NCBI GenBank assembly: GCA_034437615.1 | Contig: DAOTTW010000242.1 | Location: 1-14,894, forward strand | Length of the DNA stretch: 14,894 bases | Direction of reading: 5' to 3' | Source of the DNA: DAOTTW01 sp034437615 | GTDB lineage: Bacteria > Chloroflexota > Anaerolineae > Aggregatilineales > Phototrophicaceae | Shown here: piece after piece, positions 6,805-13,514 of the stretch | Numbering within the stretch: the first letter of the stretch is position 1 | Layout of the letters: the number at the start of each line of letters is the position of its first letter | The notes under the pieces: generated by a model | The model's input: only the letters and a program-made list of their open reading frames with translations | Told to the model about the DNA's origin: nothing | Database searches by the model: none | Position numbers and translations under genes: made by a program

Positions 6805-7992
6805 ATGCCCATAGGTTTCCACGTCCGGGCACCGCACCCGCATGAATATGAGGCCGTCGCAAGATTGGCCTCTGCGGTTTTTTCTGGCAAGCAGACACAA
6901 CAAACACAGTCGCGCTTGCAACGTTGGGCACAGCGCCGTCAAGCGCCCGGCTTTGCGCTGGCCCAGTTGCGCGTGGGCTGTTTGGATGATCGAATTGTGT
7001 CAATGGCCCGCGTGACGCAGCACACACTTCGCTATGGCAAGGCGTCGTTGCGTGTCGCGGGTATTGGGGATGTCTGCACACATCCGAAATTCCGCAAGCG
7101 CGGCTACTCAGAGGCCGTCATGCACGACACCCTGACCTACGTCGCTGAACGCGGCGCACATCTGGCCTTGCTGCGCGATACGTCGCACTACTATGCCCGT
7201 TATGGCTTTTACCCCATCTGGCCGGATTACTGGCTGATCTTCAAAGCTGGGGACGCAGCCGCCCTCATCCCACAATTAACGCTGCGCCCAATAGACGCTG
7301 CCGACAGTGTTGCTATCGCAGATTTATACGAGAAGCATTGGTCTGGGCGTGTAGCCTTCGTGCGCAATGACTCGGCGCTATGGCAGTGGCGCATCCAACA
7401 CGCGAACGGGCTGGTAGCGCTGACGCCCCAGGGTCAGCTCGTGGGCTATCTGTGGCAGGATTTGCTGAGGCCGGAACAGGTCGAGCTTGTGTGTGATGCG
7501 GCGCAGGCTGCACAGGCGTTTTTTGCTTACACAGGGCGGCAATATCCGGCGAAAACAGGCTTGCGCTGGCCCGTCCCGCCGGACGACGCGGTTGTGGCCT
7601 ACATGCGCAATCAAATCAGCCTGCAACTCAGCGTCCACTATCGGCCCGAAGCAGGCTGGATGGGGCGTTTCATCCAAGCGCGAGCGGTGATTGAGGCGCT
7701 TCTGCCGGAATTACGCCAGCAAATGCACAGCGTCAGCCCAAACCAGGCGACACAGCCGCTTGACCTGCAAATAAGCGTAGACCCCGATAAGATCCACCTG
7801 CACATCAGCACACAAGCTAAGGCCACGCATCATCTGGCGCTCAGCCATGCGCAGTTCATGCAATTGCTGTTTGGGTCGTTGCGTCCGGCGACTTTGGCGC
7901 TGCAAATGCCCCTGGACGAGACAGAAACCGCGTTGCTAGAGGCAATTTTCCCGGCACGCATGGCGGCATTAGGGGCTTGGGATTGGTTCTAG
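6805..7992 (+). CDS. Eis-like GNAT N-acetyltransferase with SCP2-type tail
   Basis: The 395 residues fit the Eis-like layout: an N-terminal GNAT domain, a second GNAT-like domain, and a C-terminal sterol-carrier-like domain. The acetyl-CoA pocket is VCTHPKFRKRGYSEAVM at 90-106 (the R/Q-x-x-G-x-G/A site appears as R97-K-R99-G100), and HYYARYGFYPIW near 128-139 is the usual GNAT end motif. The tail LDLQISVDPDKIHLHIS resembles SCP2. It would transfer acetyl from acetyl-CoA to an amine; Eis of Mycobacterium acetylates aminoglycosides and proteins, but the substrate here is open. The ATG at 6805 comes 6 bases after the permease stop, with no Shine-Dalgarno, so translation is probably coupled to the permease. 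No membrane segment or signal peptide is seen. Confidence 0.85.
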   Translation: MPIGFHVRAPHPHEYEAVARLASAVFSGKQTQQTQSRLQRWAQRRQAPGFALAQLRVGCLDDRIVSMARVTQHTLRYGKASLRVAGIGDVCTHPKFRKRGYSEAVMHDTLTYVAERGAHLALLRDTSHYYARYGFYPIWPDYWLIFKAGDAAALIPQLTLRPIDAADSVAIADLYEKHWSGRVAFVRNDSALWQWRIQHANGLVALTPQGQLVGYLWQDLLRPEQVELVCDAAQAAQAFFAYTGRQYPAKTGLRWPVPPDDAVVAYMRNQISLQLSVHYRPEAGWMGRFIQARAVIEALLPELRQQMHSVSPNQATQPLDLQISVDPDKIHLHISTQAKATHHLALSHAQFMQLLFGSLRPATLALQMPLDETETALLEAIFPARMAALGAWDWF

Positions 7993-8018
7993 CACGCTGT
8001 CAGCCTGATTTTGAACGC

Positions 8019-8046
8019 TATAGGGGCACGCTTGTGCGCATCCGGC
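8019..8046. repeat. Degenerate copy of the 4241-4272 palindromic repeat
   Basis: Read on the plus strand, this stretch matches the reverse complement of 4245-4272 at 22 of 28 positions by hand alignment, including TAGGG at the start and TCCGGC at the end. Its own stem is broken by two mismatches. GCAC/GTGC still pairs inside it. Confidence 0.55.
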
Positions 8047-8059
8047 GGACTCGCATAAT
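8032..8059 (+). promoter_or_regulatory. Possible promoter of the epimerase gene
   Basis: TTGTGC (8032-8037), a 16-base spacer and CATAAT (8054-8059, 5/6 match to TATAAT) lie 120 bases before the start codon, partly inside the degenerate repeat. A GACTC site (8048-8052) touches the -10 box. This is weak support. Confidence 0.3.
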
Positions 8060-8178
8060 CCCTAAATGCATTTCATGGCGTGCTCATCACACGTGGCTAA
8101 TATCTGGAATCAAACTAATGGCGAGACCTACCCTACAATCCCAAACACACAAAGTCCAATCCTACAAAGGAGCGATGC

Positions 8179-9132
8179 ATGTTCGTTTTTGTAACGGGCG
8201 CTGCCGGATTTGTCGGCAACAACGTCATTGATAAGCTAGTCAAGCAGGGGCATTCGGTGCGGGCGATGGTACGCCGCCGCGATAAGGCCGAAAAGCGCCT
8301 CGCTGAACATCTGGATAAGATCGAAATCGTAGAAGGCGACGTGCTCGACCGTAAGAAGCTGCCGGGACTGATCGACGGTTGCGACGCGGTGGTGCATACG
8401 GTGGCCATCTCGATTGAGAAGGGCAGCCAAACCTATGAGGAGGTTAACTTTCAGGGCACGATTAATATGGTTGACGCTGCTGAGGACGCAGGCGCTACGC
8501 GCTTTATCAATATCAGCCAGAACGGTGCCGATGCGAAGCTGCCCTATCGTTTTTTGGCCAGCAAGGGCAAGGCACAGGAGTATGTGGCCGCGTCGAACCT
8601 GCGCTGGACCGCCCTACGCCCGTCTGCGATTTTCGGCCCGCAGGATGAATTCTTCAATACATTTGCGCGGCTTGTGCGCCTGACGCCGCTTGTGTTCCCG
8701 TTGATTGGCGGCGGCAAAGCAGAATTTCAGCCCGTGAGCGTTTATGATGTGGCCGAAGCAACCGTGCGCTCGTTGGCGGATGACAGCACCATCGGCCAGG
8801 AATATGCACTTGGCGGCCCGGAGGTGCTGACGCTGGGCGAGATCGAAAAGCGCGTACTGGCAGCGCTGGAAACAAGCCGCTTGATGTTGCCTGCGCCGAT
8901 ATGGTTGCTGCGGCCTGCGGTGCTGGTCATGCAGGCGACGCTGCCCGGTTCGCCCGTCAGCACGGGCTTGCTAGAGTTGCTGTCCGTGCCAAACACAGTC
9001 GAGCATAACGGCCTAACGCAGCATTTCGGCATCGACCCCATCCCGTTTAAGCTGCCGCACATTGCCTACTTGAACGAGACGACGGCGGGGCAGGCGCTCA
9101 ATAAGTTCTTCACAGGGGCGACCGTTAATTAA
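8179..9132 (+). CDS. NDUFA9-like NAD(P)-binding epimerase/atypical SDR
   Basis: A 317-residue Rossmann-fold protein of the extended or atypical short-chain dehydrogenase group. The nucleotide site is GAAGFVG (residues 7-13) right after the first strand, with the basic RAMVRRRDK after strand 2 and VEGDVLD and VVHTVA at the expected places. The segment FLASKGKAQEYV...WTALRPSAIFGPQDEF and then AEFQPVSVYDVAEA is typical of the NDUFA9-like group, whose mitochondrial member is an accessory subunit of complex I and whose bacterial members are mostly of unknown substrate. The canonical YxxxK pair is replaced by Y-x5-K, so it may bind cofactor rather than catalyse. AAAGGAG lies 6 bases before the ATG at 8179. 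It appears monocistronic, between its own promoter region and a terminator. Confidence 0.9.
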   Translation: MFVFVTGAAGFVGNNVIDKLVKQGHSVRAMVRRRDKAEKRLAEHLDKIEIVEGDVLDRKKLPGLIDGCDAVVHTVAISIEKGSQTYEEVNFQGTINMVDAAEDAGATRFINISQNGADAKLPYRFLASKGKAQEYVAASNLRWTALRPSAIFGPQDEFFNTFARLVRLTPLVFPLIGGGKAEFQPVSVYDVAEATVRSLADDSTIGQEYALGGPEVLTLGEIEKRVLAALETSRLMLPAPIWLLRPAVLVMQATLPGSPVSTGLLELLSVPNTVEHNGLTQHFGIDPIPFKLPHIAYLNETTAGQALNKFFTGATVN

Positions 9133-9147
9133 TCGAGCGCTTATGCC

Positions 9148-9188
9148 CGTAGGTTGCGCGTCATGTCCACGTAGGTCGTGCGTCATGT
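9148..9188. repeat. Short tandem direct repeat, two 19-bp copies
   Basis: CGTAGGTTGCGCGTCATGT (9148-9166) and CGTAGGTCGTGCGTCATGT (9170-9188) match at 17 of 19 positions, with a 22-base period. They lie just after the epimerase stop. Function unknown. Confidence 0.5.
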
Positions 9189-9214
9189 TAACTATGCGTG
9201 CAACGTGTAACATG
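9184..9214. repeat. Small inverted repeat
   Basis: CATGTTA (9184-9190) and TAACATG (9208-9214) are inverted copies with 17 bases between, overlapping the end of the second direct repeat. It may be chance or part of a decayed palindromic element. Confidence 0.3.
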
Positions 9215-9296
9215 AAAGTAACTTCGTAGGGTAGCCCCCACGCCCTGCGAGACCTAACTTCAAAGATTAGGCTTCCCCGATAAAAACGCCCAAAGG

Positions 9297-9326
9297 CACC
9301 CGGCACTGACTACGCCGGGTGTTTTT
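9297..9326 (+). terminator. Intrinsic terminator after the epimerase gene, perhaps bidirectional
   Basis: CACCCGGC (9297-9304) pairs with GCCGGGTG (9314-9321) around a 9-base loop and is followed by TTTTT (9322-9326). AAAAAC at 9282-9287 could pair with the G and T-run, and gives a later T-run on the minus strand, so the converging glycosyltransferase message may also end here. Confidence 0.85.
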
Positions 9327-9342
9327 GGTTAACGGGCCAGCC

Positions 9343-10218
9343 CTATGCTACCAGCGTGCTGGCTGACCGACGCGCTGCGTCCGCTGGCTGATTTAGCTGC
9401 CAGATAATTACGGCAACAGGGACGGTGATGAAGCCGATAAAGGTCTGCGTCAGCCAGGCAAAGCCAAACGCGAATAGGCTAAGCGGCACCAGCAGCCATG
9501 CCGGGGCCGTCCCTAGCAAGGTGGACTGCGTATAAAATAAGCCTAGCGGCGTCGTCAGCATTAGCGCAGCACGGGTCACAGCTTCGCGTTTTTGCAGCAA
9601 GCCCCACACAGCCACCATAGCGCACAGTGGAAGCAGAATAATCAGCAGCATCGGTGAGATAGCGACCAAGCTGAACAGCCCAGGTACGCTACGCAGCTTT
9701 AGCAGCCAATTGTCTGTGGGCGCTGCCATGAGCCATTCACCGACCCAGCCCGGCCACCATAGCAGCGGCAAGCCCCACAGCAACGCCGTAAATAGCAGGA
9801 ACCAGCCCAGTGTGCGCCGATCATGGCGCAACCAATCCAGCAGATGATAAGGCAGCAAAACCAGGGCATTCTGAGGCTTCATGGTGATGCAAGCGGCCAG
9901 CAACGCACCCCACATGTTGCGCCGTAGGCCCATCGCCAGCGACCACCACAGCAGCTCGTTTTGGCCAGAAAGAAAAAACAGGTGGAAAATAGGCACGTAC
10001 AGCAGCCACTGCCAGAATTGCCGCCGGAAGAAAGCGACCAGCATCCCAAAGCTAGCCATCAACCACACGGCCAGCGCCGCCCCCATCGGCAGCAACGCCA
10101 GCAACGCCACCAGATAGCTAAAGGGCAACGGGTAAAAGTAACCCGGCACACTGTAGGGGCTGGCCCCCTCCAGCAAGGCACGCCCACCTGCATAGATAAT
10201 AGCGAAATCCTGCATCAT
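9343..10218 (-). CDS. DUF2029/GT87-type membrane glycosyltransferase, short N-terminus
   Basis: The 291 residues are strongly hydrophobic with about eight membrane helices. The start DFAIIYAGGRALLEGASPYS followed by FYPLPFSYLVALLALLPMG is the signature of DUF2029/GT87, a GT-C family that takes mannose or other sugars from polyprenyl-phosphate donors (PimE is a known member). MKPQNALVLLPYHLL at about 113-127 is another family mark. Asp4 probably corresponds to the catalytic aspartate of the first outer loop. Usual members have an N-terminal helix before that aspartate and are longer (often 380-450), so this protein looks short at the front. A TAG stop lies in frame six codons upstream, which is the stop of the kinase gene. 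No Shine-Dalgarno is clear. It follows the kinase gene by 15 bases. Confidence 0.8.
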   Translation of the reverse strand: MMQDFAIIYAGGRALLEGASPYSVPGYFYPLPFSYLVALLALLPMGAALAVWLMASFGMLVAFFRRQFWQWLLYVPIFHLFFLSGQNELLWWSLAMGLRRNMWGALLAACITMKPQNALVLLPYHLLDWLRHDRRTLGWFLLFTALLWGLPLLWWPGWVGEWLMAAPTDNWLLKLRSVPGLFSLVAISPMLLIILLPLCAMVAVWGLLQKREAVTRAALMLTTPLGLFYTQSTLLGTAPAWLLVPLSLFAFGFAWLTQTFIGFITVPVAVIIWQLNQPADAARRSASTLVA

Positions 10219-10233
10219 GTGCTTGTACAGCGG

Positions 10234-11058
10234 CTAGACGCCATCTTCGCGTGAGTCGCTATCCGGGTGCTCTGGATTTTCCTGCATGTTGTCGTCCATA
10301 TCGTCCAGCGGTTCATGCGACCCTAAAAATCCTCCGTGTTCGCCGGGGTCGTTCGATGTGTAACGCTTGGGGGCGGCGGGTAGCAAAATGCGAAATTCTG
10401 TCCCCTCACCGTATGCGCTTTCCACGTCGATTTGGCCGCCGTGCTTATCCACCACCATCTTGACGATGGTCAGACCCAAGCCGGTGCCCGGCCTGCTACG
10501 GTCGGATGAATCCGCCCGATAGAAGCGCTCAAAAATTTGCGAGAGGTGCTCCGGCTTGATGCCGATGCCGTTATCCTGTATGCGCAGTTCGACCATGTTA
10601 TTTGCTGTCAGGTGTTGTGCGCGAATCCAGACCTCGCCGCCATCGTCGTTATATTTCACCGCGTTGCCAATCACATTGGTCAGGGCATGGCGCAGCATCG
10701 TTTCATCACCGATAAGCTGTGGCAGACCTGCGGTAATATCCGTGCCGATGTGAATGGCGCGTTCGCTGGCGCTGACCTCTAGCAACAATACGATGTCCTC
10801 CAGCATGGCCACGACGTTGCAGGGGCGCAGGTTCGTCATGGGTTTGGCCTCCATGCGGGCGTAGGCCAGCATCTCCGCAATCATGGTTTCCATGCGCTCG
10901 ACGGCGCTGAAGGTGCGCTCATAATAGTGCTGCTGCTGGCTGTTGAGGTCCCCTTTCAGGCTGATAAGCTGCAAATAGCCCCGCACCGCGTTCAACGGCA
11001 ACTTCAGGTCATGCGCGAATACGTTGAGGAGGTCGAAATCATCGTTGTGCATCGTCAT
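10234..11058 (-). CDS. Soluble sensor histidine kinase (HisKA plus HATPase_c)
   Basis: The 274-residue protein holds a bare kinase core. The phosphoacceptor box is VFAHDLKLPLNAVRGY with His16, followed by the ATP-binding N box LTNVIGNAVKY (126-136), the G1 box DNGIGI (162-167), the F box IFERFYRA and the G2 box GTGLGL (191-196). There is no membrane segment, PAS, GAF or HAMP part, so it is cytoplasmic and any input must come through a partner. The C-terminal 45 residues are rich in Asp, Glu, His and Pro and lie beyond the ATPase fold. No response regulator gene is near. The start at 11058 has an in-frame TAG upstream; ATG at 11052 is possible. It lies 37 bases after the metal-receptor gene, in the purA unit. 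Confidence 0.92.
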   Translation of the reverse strand: MTMHNDDFDLLNVFAHDLKLPLNAVRGYLQLISLKGDLNSQQQHYYERTFSAVERMETMIAEMLAYARMEAKPMTNLRPCNVVAMLEDIVLLLEVSASERAIHIGTDITAGLPQLIGDETMLRHALTNVIGNAVKYNDDGGEVWIRAQHLTANNMVELRIQDNGIGIKPEHLSQIFERFYRADSSDRSRPGTGLGLTIVKMVVDKHGGQIDVESAYGEGTEFRILLPAAPKRYTSNDPGEHGGFLGSHEPLDDMDDNMQENPEHPDSDSREDGV

Positions 11059-11095
11059 GGCGTGTCGTCTCTACACTGGTCTATGGGTTCGGTTT

Positions 11096-12016
11096 CTAAT
11101 CAGCTTGGTGAGCGCTTTCGGTGTTCGGGTTCTGGAATAATCGTGGCAGCGTATCCAGCGCATAGGCGATGCGCGTGCCGTGCCACGATAGATACGAGCC
11201 ATCGACCAGGTGAATGCGCTTGTGATGCGCGGCGGGCACGTCTAATTGCTGAAATCGCGGCAGGTGTTCATGGCTGTAATGGAACGGCTCACTTGGTAAC
11301 AGAATGACATCGGGCTGTGCGGCCTGCACCTCATCCAACGTCACACGTGGATAGCGCGTGTCGCGGCCTGCTGTACGCGGGTCATTCTCCGCATACGCCT
11401 CTGCTTGCCCAAGATCAGCCTTCAGTGGGTAGCGGCGTTCACGCTCTGCAAAGACGTTCGTCCCGCCGACCACGCGCAGCAAATCATGCATGTAGGTATT
11501 GGCGTTGAAGGTCATCAGCGGCTCATGCCACACGGGGACGAAAACGGTTGTGGGGTCGTCGGCTTCTTTGGCAGCGCTGATATTCGAGACCCAATCATAG
11601 GTGTATTCAATCAGGCGCACACGCGGGGCCATCGTCGTCTCATCAAACAAATACATCACATCCCACAGCAGCTTAAACACATCCGGCACCTTGCGCGGGA
11701 ACGTCAGCCAGACCGGAATGCCCGCCGCCCGCAGCGCTTCAACGTCCTCTTTGCGGTTTTCTTCCTGGTTGCTGATGACGATATCCGGCTTCAGGTCGAT
11801 AAGGCGCTGGACATCGGGGTTTTTCGTGCCGCCAAGCGTGGGGACGGCCTGCACCTGATCCGCCGGATAGATGCAGTAATCCGTGCGTGCCAGCAAGCGC
11901 CCACCCAAATTTAAATCAAATAGCGATTCGGTCATGCTTGGCACAAGCGACACAACCGTTTGCGGCGCAGCCTCTAGCTCTGGTGGTAGATATTGCGTTT
12001 CATCTAGTGGATGCAT
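11096..12016 (-). CDS. BtuF-like helical-backbone metal receptor without signal peptide
   Basis: The 306 residues resemble the BtuF/FhuD group of periplasmic binding proteins that hold cobalamin or iron complexes. The N-terminal lobe carries TVVSLVPSMTESLFDLNLG (about 20-38), TDYCIYPADQV, LGGTKNPDVQRLIDLKPDIV and AAGIPVWLTFPR. The second lobe holds LDEVQAAQPDVILLPSEPF and VPAAHHKRIHLVDG. Yet the protein starts directly with MHPLDETQYLPPELEAAPQ, with no signal peptide and no lipobox, so it looks cytoplasmic. No BtuC/BtuD-type genes accompany it. Orphan proteins of this kind are common in Chloroflexota and Deinococcota as far as I recall; they may bind corrinoid or a metal complex inside the cell. 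It lies 22 bases after purA and has no clear Shine-Dalgarno. Confidence 0.85.
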   Translation of the reverse strand: MHPLDETQYLPPELEAAPQTVVSLVPSMTESLFDLNLGGRLLARTDYCIYPADQVQAVPTLGGTKNPDVQRLIDLKPDIVISNQEENRKEDVEALRAAGIPVWLTFPRKVPDVFKLLWDVMYLFDETTMAPRVRLIEYTYDWVSNISAAKEADDPTTVFVPVWHEPLMTFNANTYMHDLLRVVGGTNVFAERERRYPLKADLGQAEAYAENDPRTAGRDTRYPRVTLDEVQAAQPDVILLPSEPFHYSHEHLPRFQQLDVPAAHHKRIHLVDGSYLSWHGTRIAYALDTLPRLFQNPNTESAHQAD

Positions 12017-12038
12017 CTATCTCGTATCTCTACGGCTA

Positions 12039-13331
12039 TCATGCAGACAGTGTGACGAGTTGCTGGCGTTCTGGCCCGACGCTGGCGTTATGCACAGGCA
12101 CGCCGACCACCTCTGCGATGCGTTGAATGTAGCGCTGTGCGTTCGTGGGCAGGTCGTCAAGGCTGCGCGCACCTGTAATATCTTCGTGCCAGCCCGCTAG
12201 CGTCTCATAAATGGGCTGCACGCGGCTCATCTGTGGGATGGTGCTCGGTGGAAAGTCAAGCGTCTGGCCATCTAATTCATAAGCTACGGCGATCTTCAAT
12301 TCATCGAAGCCGCTGAGGATGTCCAGCTTGGTCAGTGCGAGTTCGGTAAAGCCGTTGACCAGCGCCGTATAGCGCAACAGCACCGCATCCAGCCAGCCAC
12401 AGCGCCGTTTGCGCCCAGTGGTCGTGCCGTATTCATCCCAGAAATTTTCACCTGTGCCGCGCAAACGATCCGCGATTTCGTCGTGTAGTTCAGTAGGCAT
12501 GGGGCCAGCACCGACGCGGGTGTTAAAGGCCTTCGTCACGCCAATCACGCGGTTGATCTGCTGTGGCCCGACGCCCAGCCCGGTGAGTGCGCCGCCGACG
12601 CTGGGTGATGAACTGGTCACAAACGGATAGCTGCCATGATCGATGTCAAGCAGTGTGCCCTGTGCGCCTTCACAGATGGCCTGTGCGCCTTCACGCAAGC
12701 GCTGGTTCAGGTAGAGCACGGTATCCGCGATGAACGGACGCAAGCGCTTAGCGGCATCCAGATATTCACCGACGCTGGCCTGCACGTTAATCTGTGGGTG
12801 GCCCTCAGTGGCTAATGCGATGTTGGCCGCGTTTAATTTGGCCTCTAGTTGGTCTGCGAAGCCTTCAATATCCAGTATCTCGGCCCAGCGCAAGCCCTGC
12901 CGCTGAATTTTATCGGTGTAGGCGGGTCCGATACCGCGCAAGGTGGTGCCGATGGCGTCCTTGCCGCGTGCAGCCTCGCTCGCTCGGTCAAATTCGATGT
13001 GTGCGGCGGTGATAACGTGCGCCTGTGTGCTGATAAGCAGGTTCTCCGGTGTGATGCGCACGCCCATCTGTAGCAGGCGGTCCATTTCTCGTAGCAGCTT
13101 CACCGGGTTGATGACCATGCCGTTACCCAGAATAGAGACGACGCCCTCATGCAGCACCCCGGACGGAATCAGGTGCATTTTGTACACGGCATCAGCCACC
13201 GCGACGGTGTGGCCCGCGTTGTCACCGCCGCCATAACGCGCCACGACATCAGCCTGACTCGCAAGAAAATCGACATAGCGGCCCTTGCCTTCATCCCCCC
13301 ACTGTGCACCGACCAAGACGGTAACCGGCAT
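12039..13331 (-). CDS. purA: Adenylosuccinate synthetase
   Basis: This enzyme joins IMP and aspartate using GTP, the first committed step from IMP to AMP. The 430 residues are the usual bacterial length. The N-terminal GTP motif is GDEGKGR (12-18; more often GDEGKGK), with catalytic Asp13 and the partner His41 in NAGHT. IMP-binding and active-site segments follow: GTTLRGIGPAY, CEGAQGTLLDIDHGSYPFVTSS, STRVGAGP seen here as NTRVGAGPMPTE, and TTGRKRRCGWLDAVLLRY. The C-terminus ends with HNASVGPERQQLVTL, as normal. The ATG at 13331 has GGGGAG 8 bases upstream. An extended -10 promoter is some 50 bases further up. It is first in a probable four-gene unit with the metal receptor, kinase and glycosyltransferase. 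Confidence 0.97.
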   Translation of the reverse strand: MPVTVLVGAQWGDEGKGRYVDFLASQADVVARYGGGDNAGHTVAVADAVYKMHLIPSGVLHEGVVSILGNGMVINPVKLLREMDRLLQMGVRITPENLLISTQAHVITAAHIEFDRASEAARGKDAIGTTLRGIGPAYTDKIQRQGLRWAEILDIEGFADQLEAKLNAANIALATEGHPQINVQASVGEYLDAAKRLRPFIADTVLYLNQRLREGAQAICEGAQGTLLDIDHGSYPFVTSSSPSVGGALTGLGVGPQQINRVIGVTKAFNTRVGAGPMPTELHDEIADRLRGTGENFWDEYGTTTGRKRRCGWLDAVLLRYTALVNGFTELALTKLDILSGFDELKIAVAYELDGQTLDFPPSTIPQMSRVQPIYETLAGWHEDITGARSLDDLPTNAQRYIQRIAEVVGVPVHNASVGPERQQLVTLSA

Positions 13332-13380
13332 AAATTTCGCTCCCCGTTACGCACTGTATGAATTTTGTGATGCAGCGCAC

Positions 13381-13391
13381 AGTATAGCACA
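13381..13391 (-). promoter_or_regulatory. Extended -10 promoter of purA
   Basis: On the minus strand the sequence is TGTGCTATACT, matching the extended -10 form TRTGnTATAAT at all but one position. It would give a leader of about 43 bases before the purA ATG. No good -35 box is needed or seen. Confidence 0.55.
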
Positions 13392-13465
13392 AAATAGGCT
13401 CCTGTTCGTAGGGACGGCGTTTTCGGCCCTTTTGCAGCATTGTAGGCGATTGTGGATTGATCCTG

Positions 13466-13471
13466 TATAAT
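13466..13471 (+). promoter_or_regulatory. -10 box of the M23 peptidase gene
   Basis: A perfect TATAAT is preceded by TG directly. No matching -35 box is seen at 16-18 bases. The start site would be near 13478, giving a leader of about 37 bases before the ATG at 13515. Confidence 0.5.
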
Positions 13472-13514
13472 CTGCGGCGTTTTGCGTACAAAAAGCAAAG
13501 GCACACCCGACCCT

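Noticed and set aside
12039..13331. Damaged purA because the motif reads GDEGKGR and not GDEGKGK
   Set aside because: Asp13, Lys16 and His41 are intact, Lys to Arg at position 18 is mild, and the full length is open.
13482..13514. TTG start of the M23 peptidase at 13482
   Set aside because: It has no ribosome site, lies just a few bases after the likely transcription start, and puts 11 polar residues before the signal peptide.
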